Origin: Clostridia bacterium
GTDB taxonomy: Bacteria > Bacillota > DSM-521 > Neomoorellales > Neomoorellaceae
Length of the DNA: 64,000 bases
Assembly: GCA_030445865.1 (NCBI GenBank)
Contig: JASUSV010000006.1
Span: forward strand, 1-64,000
Reading direction: 5' to 3'
Both the position numbers and the translations under genes were made by a program. Position 1 is the first letter of the stretch. Each line of letters opens with the position of its first letter. The notes beneath the pieces were generated by a model. The model did no database searches. It saw only the letters and a program-made list of their open reading frames with translations, and was not told the origin of the DNA. Shown here one piece after another: positions 44,014 to 52,844 of this stretch.

Positions 44014-45777
44014 ATGCCGCAAGAAAGAAAACTGCCCACCCGTTTAGAAGATGTCGAAGAAGTGCTGGTGGAAACCGACATTCTGGTGATCGGCGGCGGG
44101 AACGCGGGTTGTTTTGCCGCCATCGAGGCCAAGAAGCTGAACCCAAACTTGTGCGTAACCATAATGGAGAAGGCCCATATCGACCGCAGCGGCTGCCTGG
44201 CAGCAGGTATGGACGCCATCAACACCTACATCCGGAAAGAGCGCACTATTGAAGAGTTCGTGCGCTGGAGCCGCTCGCAGGCTGGGGGCCTCATCCGCGA
44301 AGACCTGACCATAAGCCTCGCGGAGGTGCTCAATCAACCCACCGAGCAGTGGGAAAAATGGGGCCTGCCCATCGAGAAAGACGAAGACGGCCAATACCGC
44401 ACCCGCGGCAAGTGGGACATCAGCATCCGCGGTTCGGAAATGAAGGTTATTCTGGCAGAAAAGGTGCGGGAGTACGGCTGCCAGGTCCTAAACCGGGTAG
44501 TCGCCACCAATTTCCTCCTGGCAGACGGCAGAGTTATAGGAGCCATGGGTTTCGGCGTGCGGGACGGAAAAATGTATGTGATCCTGGCGCGGGCTACCAT
44601 CGTCTCCACGGGAGGTTGCGCCGGGTTATACAAGCCGTATACCAACGACGGCGTAGATAGCCACCACCACCTCTGGTACTGCCCCTTCAATACCGGCGCC
44701 GGTTACGCCATGGGCATCCGCGCGGGAGCGGAAATGACTACCTTTGAGATGCGTTGGTGCGCCACCCGCACGAAGGATTTTAACGGGCCTATCGATACGA
44801 TCTCCGTCGGCTATGAGACGCCGATGATTAACGCCTACGGGGAAAAAATCTTGCAGGAACGTTACGCCCACCTCGGCGGCGATGCCGCGCCGCGTTTCAT
44901 CCGGGCCAACGTGCCTATGGAGGAATGGCTCAACGGCCGGGGTCCCTGCTACGTGGATACCCGGGGCATGTCCGATGAAGATATCCGTGAGATGAAAATA
45001 GATTACCTCAACGAGCGCCCGGCCTTCGTCCTCTTCCTGGCGGCCCGCGGCCAGGATCTGAAGAAAGAGCCCATCGAAATTTACGGCAACGATCCTTACA
45101 TCGTTGGCGGCCATACGGCCAGCGGTTACTGGATCGATGTAAAGCGCGCCACCACTCTGCCCGGTCTCTTCGCTGCCGGTGACGTGGCCGGCGGCACGCC
45201 TAACAAGTTCGTTGGGGGTTGTGCCGCCGAAGGAATGCTGGCGGCCCGCGGGGCAGTGGAATACCTGAAAACAGTTCCCGCCCTTACCAGGCCCGATGCC
45301 GAACAGGTCGCCAGGGAGCGCCAAAGAATCTTCGCTCCCGCCATACGCCAGGCAGAAGTTGGAGAGGGGATTATCCCTCGAGAAATGGAAGAGCGTATGC
45401 AGCGGCTTATGGACGAGTATGCCGGCGGTGTGCACCAGTTCTTCCGTATGAACGGCATACAATTGCAATACGCCTTAAAAAATATCCGCATTCTCAAAGA
45501 CCAGACCAAATACCTCGTAGCCCGTGACCTGCATGAGCTCATGGAGGCCCACGAGGTTATCGACCGCCTTGACGTAGCCGAGGTTTTATTACATCACCTC
45601 CTATTCCGGGAAGAGACGCGCTGGCCGGGGTGGCAGACCCGGACCGATTTCCCCGAGCGCAACGACGAGAAGTTCGACTGCTTCGTTAACTCGCGGCGCG
45701 ACCCGGCGACAGGGGAAATCGCTGTTTTTACCCGGCCTTACGAACAACTAATACCCGGTGACCGCTATTTGCCTTAA
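44014..45777 (+). CDS. AprA-like flavoprotein (adenylylsulfate reductase alpha/fumarate reductase family)
   Basis: 587 residues. The FAD motif VIGGGNAGCFAAIEAKK is at about 27-43, followed by DRSGCLAAGMDAINTYI, WGLPIEKDEDGQYRTRGKWDI, and the C-terminal FREETRWPGWQTRTDFPE, all shared with AprA. It is shorter than sulfate reducers' AprA (about 650-670). Around the AprA substrate region it has MRWCATRTKDFNGP, keeping the Arg and Gly-Pro, but the following segment, an aromatic-rich region in AprA, reads IDTISVGYETP. So the active site seems altered. It could act on adenylylsulfate or on another anion. It is followed by an AprB-like ferredoxin and three Hdr subunits. Confidence 0.85.
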   Translation: MPQERKLPTRLEDVEEVLVETDILVIGGGNAGCFAAIEAKKLNPNLCVTIMEKAHIDRSGCLAAGMDAINTYIRKERTIEEFVRWSRSQAGGLIREDLTISLAEVLNQPTEQWEKWGLPIEKDEDGQYRTRGKWDISIRGSEMKVILAEKVREYGCQVLNRVVATNFLLADGRVIGAMGFGVRDGKMYVILARATIVSTGGCAGLYKPYTNDGVDSHHHLWYCPFNTGAGYAMGIRAGAEMTTFEMRWCATRTKDFNGPIDTISVGYETPMINAYGEKILQERYAHLGGDAAPRFIRANVPMEEWLNGRGPCYVDTRGMSDEDIREMKIDYLNERPAFVLFLAARGQDLKKEPIEIYGNDPYIVGGHTASGYWIDVKRATTLPGLFAAGDVAGGTPNKFVGGCAAEGMLAARGAVEYLKTVPALTRPDAEQVARERQRIFAPAIRQAEVGEGIIPREMEERMQRLMDEYAGGVHQFFRMNGIQLQYALKNIRILKDQTKYLVARDLHELMEAHEVIDRLDVAEVLLHHLLFREETRWPGWQTRTDFPERNDEKFDCFVNSRRDPATGEIAVFTRPYEQLIPGDRYLP

Positions 45778-45789
45778 GGAGGAGATAAA

Positions 45790-46113
45790 ATGCCGCCGAA
45801 AGTCAACCTTGAAAAATGCGACGGCTGCAAAGCCGAACAGGAGCCTTTATGTGAGCAGATTTGCCCTGGGGACCTGATGACTTTAAACCCGGAAACCAAA
45901 AAGGCCTATTGCCGGTCTCTCAGGGACTGCTGGGACTGCATGTCCTGCGTAAAGTCCTGCCCCCAAGGGGCCATCGAAACCAGGCTGCCTTACCAGATAG
46001 GCTATTACCAGGCCAAGCTCATCCCCCTGATGGGCACCAATCGTATAACCTGGACCTGCATTGACCTCAATGGTAAGGTAGAGCGGTTTTCATTTAAAAC
46101 TAGAAACGATTAG
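45790..46113 (+). CDS. AprB-like two-cluster ferredoxin
   Basis: 107 residues. Two cluster motifs are visible: CDGCKAEQEPLCEQICP near residues 10-26 and CWDCMSCVKSCPQ near 47-59. This arrangement, including the insertion in the first motif, is that of AprB, the iron-sulfur subunit of adenylylsulfate reductase. It is shorter than AprB (about 140-165 residues) and lacks most of the C-terminal tail that embraces AprA. It should carry electrons between the AprA-like flavoprotein and the Hdr proteins. Confidence 0.85.
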   Translation: MPPKVNLEKCDGCKAEQEPLCEQICPGDLMTLNPETKKAYCRSLRDCWDCMSCVKSCPQGAIETRLPYQIGYYQAKLIPLMGTNRITWTCIDLNGKVERFSFKTRND

Positions 46114-46148
46114 CGAATAATTAAGGCGACGCTATCGAAATTCATATC

Positions 46149-46180
46149 GGGCAGGGGTCGCCGAACAGGCGCCCCTGCCC
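46149..46180 (+). promoter_or_regulatory. strong intercistronic hairpin before the hdrA-like gene
   Basis: GGGCAGGGG pairs with CCCCTGCCC, and CGCC with GGCG inside it. No U run follows. It probably sets the ratio of the transporter/Apr-like part to the Hdr part of the message. Confidence 0.6.
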
Positions 46181-46210
46181 TGCTTTCAACCAGGAGGAAA
46201 GGATGATAAG

Positions 46211-48553
46211 ATGGAAAAAACGCAAATCGGGCTCTACCTCTGCCGGTGCCATGGCGAAATCGGGCAAACAATAGATCTCGACAGGCTGGCCAAGGCCATG
46301 GGGAATAAAAAAGGGGTGAGCGTTTGCCGCATACACCCCGCCTGGTGCAGCGAAGCGGGGCTGGCCGTCCTCCGGGAAGACGTAGAGGAAGGTAGGGTAA
46401 ACCGGGTAGTACTGGCCGCTTGTTCGCCCAGAGAGAAGGAAATTATTTTCCGGCAGGCGGCGGAAAGCGCCGGGCTGAATCCCTGCCTTATAGAGCGCTG
46501 CAACCTGCGCGAACAATGCGCCTGGCCGCACAGGGAAGAACCCGAGGCAGCTTACCGCAAGGCGGTAAATTTAATAAATATGTCGCTGGCCCGTGCCCGC
46601 CAGGCAGAGCCCCTGGATCCCCTGGTTTTTCCGGCCCGCAAGGCGGTTCTGGTGGTGGGCGCCGGCATTGCCGGCTTAAGCGCCGCCCTGGACCTGGCCG
46701 CTGCCGGGGTAGAAGTGACGGTAGTAGAAAAGGAGGCCTTCGCCGGCGGCAAAGTGGCCAGATTCTACCGCTATTTTCCCCGCTTCTGCCCGCCGGGCTG
46801 CGGCCTGGAATACCTTATGGCTGAGATCAGAAAAAACCCCCGTATTACCATCTACACCCTCACGGAAGTAGTTGGCCTAGACGGCGGCCCGGGAAATTTC
46901 CAGGTGATGCTGCGACAGCGACCGCGCTTCGTCCGGACAGAGGCCTGCACTGCCTGTGGGAAGTGCGCCGAGGTCTGCCCGGCGGAGCGGCCCCAGGCCG
47001 GGCCGCTGCCGGTCACAAAAAAAGCTATATATATCCCGGAAGGCTTCGCCTACCCTCTTGCCTATGCCCTGGATAAGGAGGTGTGCCGCGGAGAAAACTG
47101 TGGTCTGTGTGCAGAAGCCTGTCCGGCCCACGCCATAGATTTAAAGGCAAAAGAACGAGAATTCTCCCTGGAAGCAGGAGCCATCCTCTGGTGTACGGGC
47201 TGGCAGCCCTACGACGCCGGGCGCCTGGAGCTTTTCGGCTACGGCCGTTACGCCAACGTGATTACCAGCCTGGAATTCGAACACCTGGCCTTACAATGCG
47301 GCTCCGCTAGCGGAAGGTTATTACGCCCGGCGGACGGCAGTCCGGTACGGCGGATAGCCTTCATCCAGTGCGCCGGCAGCCGCGATGTTAACCACCTGCC
47401 CTACTGCTCGCAAGTCTGCTGTACCGTAACTTTAAAGCAGGTACAATACGTCCGCAAGTTAGCGCCGGAGGCAGAGAGCTACGTCTTTTACATGGATCTG
47501 CGTTCTACCGGGGAATATGAAGAGATGTACCGGCGCGTCCAGGAAGAAGGCATGGCTATCTTCATCAGAGGAAATCCGGCGGCAGTAGAAGAAGACCCTG
47601 CTTCCGGCTGCCTTACCATCCTGGCCGAAGACACCCTCGCCGGCGAGCCGGTGCGTCTGGAAAACATCGACCTGGTGGTCCTGGCCATAGGTATGCGGCC
47701 TGAACCGGGCCCCGAAAGTTTCATAGAAAACCTTGCCACCTGGGAATTCCCCTCCGGCCACGTCCAGTGTTTTCCCTTTGAAACGCAGCGACGCGGCCTT
47801 TACGTGGCCGGCTGCGCCCAGGGACCCATGGACGTCGCCGGTACCGTCCGCAGCGCTGCTGGGGCGGCCATGAAGGCTATGAGCGTCATCAGCGGCAATT
47901 TTACCCTTCCACCCGCTGTGCCGGTAGTAGATAAAAACAAATGTGATAAATGCAAAAGATGCATGGAAGAATGTCCCTTTGGTGCCTGGTCGTGGGACGA
48001 GACCCAGTACCCGGCCCCCGACCTGCGCAAATGCCGCCAGTGCGGCATCTGCGAGGGCGGTTGCCCGTTGGGCGTGATTTCTTTACGCAACTTCACCATC
48101 AAACAATTAACCGGCATGATCGAAGCGCTGGACATGGAATTCCTCGGGCGTGGCGAACCAACGGTAGTCGCCTTCCTGTGCATCAATGACGCCTACCCGG
48201 CGGCCGACCTGGCCGGCCGACAGGGCTTGAGCTTCCCGCCCAATATTTTGACTATTCCTGTACCCTGCGCCGGAGCGGTAAACATGAGCGTGGTGGTAGA
48301 AGCGCTGACGGCCGGAGCAGACGGGGTATTAGTAGGAGGTTGTCCTTCGGATCAATGCCATTACCGGAAGGGTAGCGACCTGGCGGAGACGAGATTAAAC
48401 AATGTCCGCGAGACCCTGGAGCGGATGTTAGTCGAACCGGAACGGGTGAGGCTGGTGCGTCTGCAAGCAGATGACCGTCACCTTTTTGTAATGGAAGCAA
48501 AGCGGTTTGTGGCCGCATTGCGGGCTTTAGGCCCCAGCCCCTTAAAGCCATGA
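46211..48553 (+). CDS. hdrA: HdrA-like flavoprotein fused to an MvhD-like domain (QmoB type)
   Basis: 780 residues. The N-terminal LCRCHGEIG segment and CSPREKEIIFR are HdrA-like; the FAD motif VVGAGIAGLSAALDLAAAGVEV is near residue 145. Ferredoxin-type motifs occur near 255 (CTACGKCAEVCP), 300 (CGLCAEACP) and 580-615 (CDKCKRCMEECP, CRQCGICEGGCP). YCSQVCCTVTLKQ near 400 is the conserved HdrA cysteine motif. From about 645 an MvhD-like domain follows (CAGAVNMSVVVEALTAGADGVLV, then CPSDQCHY), but its first motif reads CIND where CNWC-like pairs are usual, so one ligand is lost. QmoB of sulfate reducers has this same layout. It likely links ferredoxin or NADH to the Apr-like enzyme. Confidence 0.88.
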   Translation: MEKTQIGLYLCRCHGEIGQTIDLDRLAKAMGNKKGVSVCRIHPAWCSEAGLAVLREDVEEGRVNRVVLAACSPREKEIIFRQAAESAGLNPCLIERCNLREQCAWPHREEPEAAYRKAVNLINMSLARARQAEPLDPLVFPARKAVLVVGAGIAGLSAALDLAAAGVEVTVVEKEAFAGGKVARFYRYFPRFCPPGCGLEYLMAEIRKNPRITIYTLTEVVGLDGGPGNFQVMLRQRPRFVRTEACTACGKCAEVCPAERPQAGPLPVTKKAIYIPEGFAYPLAYALDKEVCRGENCGLCAEACPAHAIDLKAKEREFSLEAGAILWCTGWQPYDAGRLELFGYGRYANVITSLEFEHLALQCGSASGRLLRPADGSPVRRIAFIQCAGSRDVNHLPYCSQVCCTVTLKQVQYVRKLAPEAESYVFYMDLRSTGEYEEMYRRVQEEGMAIFIRGNPAAVEEDPASGCLTILAEDTLAGEPVRLENIDLVVLAIGMRPEPGPESFIENLATWEFPSGHVQCFPFETQRRGLYVAGCAQGPMDVAGTVRSAAGAAMKAMSVISGNFTLPPAVPVVDKNKCDKCKRCMEECPFGAWSWDETQYPAPDLRKCRQCGICEGGCPLGVISLRNFTIKQLTGMIEALDMEFLGRGEPTVVAFLCINDAYPAADLAGRQGLSFPPNILTIPVPCAGAVNMSVVVEALTAGADGVLVGGCPSDQCHYRKGSDLAETRLNNVRETLERMLVEPERVRLVRLQADDRHLFVMEAKRFVAALRALGPSPLKP

Positions 48554-48565
48554 GGAGGTAGAAGC

Positions 48566-49111
48566 ATGGAAATAGCCGTCTCGCGCCGTAGCCCACTGGA
48601 AGACGCCGGAATTTTGAGGGAAGCCGCTGCCTGCTTTCAATGCGGGCGGTGTACGGGAGGGTGCCCTGTAGCCTTTGCTGCCCCAGAAACGCCCCGGCAG
48701 ATAATCCGGCTACTCCAGCTCGGCGCCTGGGAAAGGGCCCTAGCCTCTCCCACCATCTGGATTTGCGCCGGTTGCTACTCTTGCACTGCGGAATGCCCCC
48801 GGGGCGTAGACCTCCAGGGCCTGATGGTCCGGCTGAAGGTAATTGCCATGTACCGGGAAGATTGCAAAGGCGAGGCTGCTTTTTACCGGGCTTTCCTGGG
48901 CGGCATCCGGCGGCGCGGCCGCATCTTTGAACCTGAATTGGTTCTGGCCTATGGCCGGCAGGCAGGAATAAAGGCGCTGTGGCAACAGGCCAGGCCGGGG
49001 ATGAAAATGCTCTGGCGCGGGCAGATCCCGCTCCGCCCCATGAAAATAAGAGATTATGCGCAACTGGGCGCCCTTCTGGATGAGCTGGCAAAGGGGGAGG
49101 GGGGCAAATGA
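48566..49111 (+). CDS. hdrC: heterodisulfide reductase subunit C-like
   Basis: 181 residues with two [4Fe-4S] motifs: CFQCGRCTGGCPVAF near residue 26 and CAGCYSCTAECPRGVD near 65, the classic HdrC pair. The rest is helical. It passes electrons from the HdrA flavin to HdrB. Its stop overlaps the hdrB start (ATGA), so the two are translated together. Confidence 0.93.
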   Translation: MEIAVSRRSPLEDAGILREAAACFQCGRCTGGCPVAFAAPETPRQIIRLLQLGAWERALASPTIWICAGCYSCTAECPRGVDLQGLMVRLKVIAMYREDCKGEAAFYRAFLGGIRRRGRIFEPELVLAYGRQAGIKALWQQARPGMKMLWRGQIPLRPMKIRDYAQLGALLDELAKGEGGK

Positions 49112-49989
49112 AAGGAGTCTATTTACCCGGGTGCTCCCTGCACGGCACTGCCGGCCAGTACCGCACCTCTTTCCTGGCGGTGGCTCAAGTTGTAGGCCTC
49201 GATCTGGAAGAGGTGTCGGACTGGAACTGTTGCGGGGCTACAGCAGCCAAACACTTTAATCCCCAGCTCGCACTGGTGTTGGCCGCCCGTAATCTGGCCC
49301 TGGCGGAAAAAATAGCGTCAATGCTAATAGTACCCTGCAACCTCTGCTACCACAACCTTGTCCTGGCGGCCCGCGCCCTGCAGGATGGCGCCAAACGGGA
49401 ACAGGCCAACAAAAATCTCGCCCCTTTGGGACTGGCCGTGCGGGGTGAGGTTACGGTATACCATCCTTTAAAGCTTTTTTTGGAAGAGATAGGGATAGAG
49501 AAGATGCGACCGGCGGTGGTACGGCCGTGGCAGGGCCTCAAGATCGTTTCCTATTACGGTTGCCTGCTCACTCGGCCGCGCGAGGCAAGCATCGGCGATG
49601 CCAACCGCTGGCCGACCTGGCTGAATACGTTGGCCGCAGCGGCGGGAGCTCAACCCCTGCCTTTCAACGCCGCCACCAAATGCTGCGGGGGAACGCTGGC
49701 CCTCACCCACCCGGAAGTATCCCTCCAGGCAGCAGGGGTGATATTGGCCGAAGCCCGCGCCCGGGGTGCCGAAGCCGTATTGACTACCTGCCCCATGTGC
49801 CAGCTCTCACTGGAGCGCGCCCAGCTCCAGGAGGAACCAAAAGAAGGGCGTTACTTGCCGGTGCTTTATTTCACCCAGTTCCTTGGCCTGGCCCTGGGGA
49901 TCGAGGCCAAGATTTTGGGGCTTAAGAAAAACCTTATACCTATACCCGAAGAATGGAACAGGCGGCGCATTGCTGCTCAAAACCGATAA
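49108..49989 (+). CDS. hdrB: heterodisulfide reductase subunit B-like
   Basis: 293 residues with two complete CCG domains: first, GCSLHG, NCCGATAAK and PCNLC; second, YYGCLLTRP, KCCGGTLALTHPE and CPMC. These cysteines hold the two noncubane [4Fe-4S] clusters in heterodisulfide reductases. Here the acceptor is probably not CoM-S-S-CoB, since methanogen genes are absent; the subunit may feed a thiol pair or the Apr-like enzyme, as HdrBC do for Apr in Gram-positive sulfate reducers. It ends the operon. Confidence 0.92.
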   Translation: MKGVYLPGCSLHGTAGQYRTSFLAVAQVVGLDLEEVSDWNCCGATAAKHFNPQLALVLAARNLALAEKIASMLIVPCNLCYHNLVLAARALQDGAKREQANKNLAPLGLAVRGEVTVYHPLKLFLEEIGIEKMRPAVVRPWQGLKIVSYYGCLLTRPREASIGDANRWPTWLNTLAAAAGAQPLPFNAATKCCGGTLALTHPEVSLQAAGVILAEARARGAEAVLTTCPMCQLSLERAQLQEEPKEGRYLPVLYFTQFLGLALGIEAKILGLKKNLIPIPEEWNRRRIAAQNR

Positions 49990-50065
49990 TTATTACAAGC
50001 TCTTCCAGTCGGTAGGGTATAGATGCACTAGGCGCGGGTAGCCGGTAAAAGCAGACCAAAATCGG

Positions 50066-50090
50066 GATAAAGCCAGCCTTCCCGGCTGGC
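50066..50090 (-). terminator. probable terminator of thiC
   Basis: GCCAGCC, a five-base loop and GGCTGGC, followed on the minus strand by TTTATCC. The T run is short, so efficiency is uncertain. Confidence 0.5.
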
Positions 50091-50118
50091 CCAGTTCCAC
50101 ATAGGCGTCAAGGACGAA

Positions 50119-51417
50119 TTAGCACTTCTCCGCCGTTTTGCCCAAATATTCCCCCACCAACTTCATAGCGCAAAAATCGCCGCACATAGAGCAGGCTTCG
50201 GCGGTTTCTTCGTTGCGCGCCCGGCGGTAGGCCCTGGCCTTAACCGGGTCGATGGCTAGCTCTACCTGACGCTGCCAGTCGAGGGCCTTACGGGCCTGCG
50301 CCATCTCGCGGTCCCATTCCCAGGCGCCTTTTACTCCTTTGGCCAGGTCAGCGGCGTGGCCGGCAATGCGGGCCGCGATCACGCCCTCGCGCACATCCTG
50401 CACGGTGGGGAGCCCGAGGTGTTCGGCCGGGGTCACGTAGCAAATAAAGTCAGCGCCGGCTGCCGCCGCCAGGGCACCGCCGATGGCCGCCACGATATGA
50501 TCGTAGCCCGGCGCCACGTCGGTGACCAAAGGGCCAAGCACGTAGAAGGGGGCTTCGTGGCAGAGCCTTTTTTCCAGAAGTATATTGGCCGCAATTTGAT
50601 CTAAAGGTACATGGCCCGGGCCTTCGACCATGGCCTGCACGCCTGCCTTTCTTGCCCGGTCTACCAGTTCACCCAGGATAATCAATTCTTGAATCTGGGC
50701 CCGGTCGGTAGCGTCGGCCAGGCAGCCGGGCCGTAGGCCGTCGCCCAGGCTTAAAGTCACATCGTAACGCCGGGCTATCTCCAGCAGGCGGTCGAATTGG
50801 TCGTAAAGCGGGTTTTCCTCGCCGTGGTGCAGCATCCAGCCGGTAATAAAGGAGCCGCCCCGGCTGACGATGTCGGCCAGGCGCCCTTCGCGCTTGAGGC
50901 GTTCTACAACTCCCAGCGTCACGCCGCAGTGGACGGTAATAAAGTCTACGCCGTCTTCGCACTGTTCTTCTATAACCCGGAAAAGGTCGTCGGCCGTCAT
51001 GGCCACCAGCGCCCCGCGCTTTTCCCGCGCTTCGACGGCCGCCTGATAAATGGGAACCGTGCCCACGGCTACCGGGGAGTTGGCCACCACCCGGCGGCGG
51101 CAGGCGTTTATATCGCCGCCGGTACTCAGATCCATAACGGCATCGGCGCCGGCCTCCAGGGCCGCCTGTAACTTTTGCAGCTCAGCGTTGATATCGGGGT
51201 AAGCGGTGGAAGTGCCCAGGTTGGCGTTAACCTTGGTCCTTAACCCCTTCCCTATGCCGCATGGTTCCAGGTGAGGGTGATTTTTGTTGGCCGGGATTAC
51301 CACCCGGCCGGCCGCTACTTCTGCCATTAAAACTCGAACATCCACACCTTCTTTAGCCGCTACTTTTTCCATTTCCGGTGTAATCTTGCCGGCCCGCGCC
51401 GCCTCTAACTGGGTCAT
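50119..51417 (-). CDS. thiC: phosphomethylpyrimidine synthase ThiC
   Basis: 432 residues. It carries the radical SAM-type C-terminal cluster motif [11 protein letters not shown], with [32 protein letters not shown] and [15 protein letters not shown], the signature segments. It rearranges aminoimidazole ribotide to the thiamine pyrimidine. It is preceded by a TPP riboswitch. The start at 51417 is supported by GGAGG upstream. Confidence 0.98.
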   Translation of the reverse strand: MTQLEAARAGKITPEMEKVAAKEGVDVRVLMAEVAAGRVVIPANKNHPHLEPCGIGKGLRTKVNANLGTSTAYPDINAELQKLQAALEAGADAVMDLSTGGDINACRRRVVANSPVAVGTVPIYQAAVEAREKRGALVAMTADDLFRVIEEQCEDGVDFITVHCGVTLGVVERLKREGRLADIVSRGGSFITGWMLHHGEENPLYDQFDRLLEIARRYDVTLSLGDGLRPGCLADATDRAQIQELIILGELVDRARKAGVQAMVEGPGHVPLDQIAANILLEKRLCHEAPFYVLGPLVTDVAPGYDHIVAAIGGALAAAAGADFICYVTPAEHLGLPTVQDVREGVIAARIAGHAADLAKGVKGAWEWDREMAQARKALDWQRQVELAIDPVKARAYRRARNEETAEACSMCGDFCAMKLVGEYLGKTAEKC

Positions 51418-51433
51418 TTTTAAGTCCTCCTAA

Positions 51434-51460
51434 TAAAAAATACCTGCGGGAAGCAGGCAT
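51434..51460 (-). terminator. terminator of the TPP riboswitch
   Basis: GCCTGC, five bases and GCAGGT, followed on the minus strand by TATTTTTTATT. It stands between the TPP aptamer and thiC and would form when TPP is bound. Confidence 0.85.
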
Positions 51461-51473
51461 TTTACTTGCAAAA

Positions 51474-51562
51474 CCCCACTTCCCTTCGCTGGTATTACCC
51501 AGATCAGGTTCCAAGGGTTGGCCTAATATTACGCCTCTCAGCCCTTTTCAGGGCACCCCCGG
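51474..51562 (-). promoter_or_regulatory. TPP riboswitch (THI element)
   Basis: The minus strand contains the invariant thiamine pyrophosphate aptamer blocks: GGGTGCCC...GGGCTGAGAGG, ACCCTTGGAACCTGATCTGG, and GTAATACCAGCGAAGGGAAG. Together with the following terminator it turns off thiC when thiamine pyrophosphate is plentiful. Confidence 0.97.
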
Positions 51563-51681
51563 GGCAAACAAATATTTTTTATAGTATTACTATATTCTCG
51601 CTCGCAACTGGAATTCCTGCTTGACGGGAAAAATAAAGTGTAATACGATTTTAATATCGATAAAGCGAAAGGGAGTTAACT

Positions 51682-51888
51682 ATGGAAGTAAAGGTTTCCA
51701 GTAAGTATCAGATTGTTATACCCAGAGAAATAAGAAGGCGGCTTAATATCCGTAAGGGCCAAAAAATGGAACTTTTTTTAAAGGGTGAGGTTCTTAACCT
51801 GGTCCCTGAAAAATCCCTGGCCGAAATGCGCGGCTTTCTACGTGGTATGAAAATTGACGGCTGGCGCGAAGAGGAAGATCGCTATTGA
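51682..51888 (+). CDS. vapB: AbrB/MazE-type antitoxin
   Basis: 68 residues. The swapped-hairpin AbrB fold is visible in VKVSSKYQIVIPREIRRRLNIRKGQKMELFL. It would bind DNA and neutralise the PIN toxin encoded next. A good ribosome site (GAAAGGGAG) lies upstream. The stop overlaps the toxin start. Confidence 0.9.
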   Translation: MEVKVSSKYQIVIPREIRRRLNIRKGQKMELFLKGEVLNLVPEKSLAEMRGFLRGMKIDGWREEEDRY

Positions 51889-52259
51889 TCATTATAGATT
51901 CTTGCGGTTGGTTAGAATTTTATACCGATGGCCCCCTGGTAAATAAGTATGCCCCCTATTTAAACGACCTGCAGGCTATTGTAACACCTGACATAATAAT
52001 CTACGAGGTGTATAAAAAAATAAAACGCGAGCGCTCGGAAGCGGACGCTCTTTTGGCCATTGGGCCCCTGCATAAGACCAACGTAGTACCATTAGATACG
52101 CAACTCGTTCTGCTGGCAGCCGATCTTAGCCTGGAATTTGGCCTTCCAATGGCCGATGCCTTTGTATACGCCACCAGCCGCCTGTATAAATGTAAGGTGA
52201 TTACCAGCGACAAGCACTTTAAAGATCTAGAAGACGTTATTTATTTTCCAAAAACCTGA
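51885..52259 (+). CDS. vapC: PIN-domain ribonuclease toxin (VapC type)
   Basis: 124 residues starting with TTG, overlapping the antitoxin stop by four bases. Acidic PIN residues are visible: Asp5 in IIIDSCGW, Glu in IIYEVYKK (about 42), Asp in MADAFVYATSR (about 93) and Asp in TSDKHF (about 111). It would cleave RNA when not held by the antitoxin. The cassette sits between thiC and the folate cyclo-ligase gene. Confidence 0.88.
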   Translation: MIIIDSCGWLEFYTDGPLVNKYAPYLNDLQAIVTPDIIIYEVYKKIKRERSEADALLAIGPLHKTNVVPLDTQLVLLAADLSLEFGLPMADAFVYATSRLYKCKVITSDKHFKDLEDVIYFPKT

Positions 52260-52262
52260 TTT

Positions 52263-52844
52263 CTATCTTCCCGGCCTTATCACCCCATCCTCGGTAACGA
52301 TCAGGTCCACCGGGAGGTCATGGGCGTCAGGATAAGTTGTTTCAACGACCTGGAAGCCGAAGGCCAGGGCAACCGCACGCGCGCCGGGTTTAAGCTTGCT
52401 CAGGAAATTATCGTAATAGCCGGCACCGTAGCCCAGGCGGTTTCCGCGGCGGTCGAAAGCCACGCCGGGTACAACGACCAAGTCGATAGTCTCGGGAGCC
52501 AGGGGCCGAAAAGTATCCGGCCGGGGTTCCAGGATACCCCAGGTGCCGGGGGAAAGGTCTCCCGGAAAAGACAAAACCTCCGAAGGAACCAGCTCCCGAC
52601 GCCCTTTCACGCATACAGGTACCGCCACCCTTTTACCTTCCTTAAGAGCGGCGCAGATCAAACCGCTCGTTTCCACTTCTTTACGAAAGGCCACATAAAG
52701 CATCACCACTGCCGCCTCCCGCCATTCCGGCAGGGCCTGTAGATGGGCGGCAATTAGCCTGCTTTTGGCGTCCACTTCTTCGACAGGGAGGGCGCTGCGC
52801 ACAGCCAGTATTTTTTGACGCAATTCTTTTTTTAAATTATCCAC
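52263..52844 (-). CDS. 5-formyltetrahydrofolate cyclo-ligase
   Basis: 193 residues. It shows KKELRQKILAVRSALP, VVMLYVAFRKEVET, and the C-terminal DLVVVPGVAFDRRGNRLGYGAGYYDNFLSK with the ATP loop. It converts 5-formyl-THF to 5,10-methenyl-THF with ATP, supporting one-carbon metabolism. The GTG start (52842-52844) lies within the first DnaA box of the next region, and no clear ribosome site is seen. Confidence 0.93.
   Translation of the reverse strand: MDNLKKELRQKILAVRSALPVEEVDAKSRLIAAHLQALPEWREAAVVMLYVAFRKEVETSGLICAALKEGKRVAVPVCVKGRRELVPSEVLSFPGDLSPGTWGILEPRPDTFRPLAPETIDLVVVPGVAFDRRGNRLGYGAGYYDNFLSKLKPGARAVALAFGFQVVETTYPDAHDLPVDLIVTEDGVIRPGR

Noticed and set aside
44626-45468. 280-codon open frame opposite the AprA-like gene
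   Set aside because: Antisense shadow of a clearly conserved gene; no family features.
48252-49091. 279-codon open frame on the minus strand opposite hdrA/hdrC
   Set aside because: It lies fully opposite two well-supported genes, has low-complexity proline/arginine-rich sequence and no ribosome site; GC-rich coding DNA often opens the opposite strand.
42541-49989. Complete dissimilatory sulfate reduction pathway
   Set aside because: No sulfate adenylyltransferase, dsrAB or qmoA in the window, and the AprA-like active-site region differs; the label would overreach.
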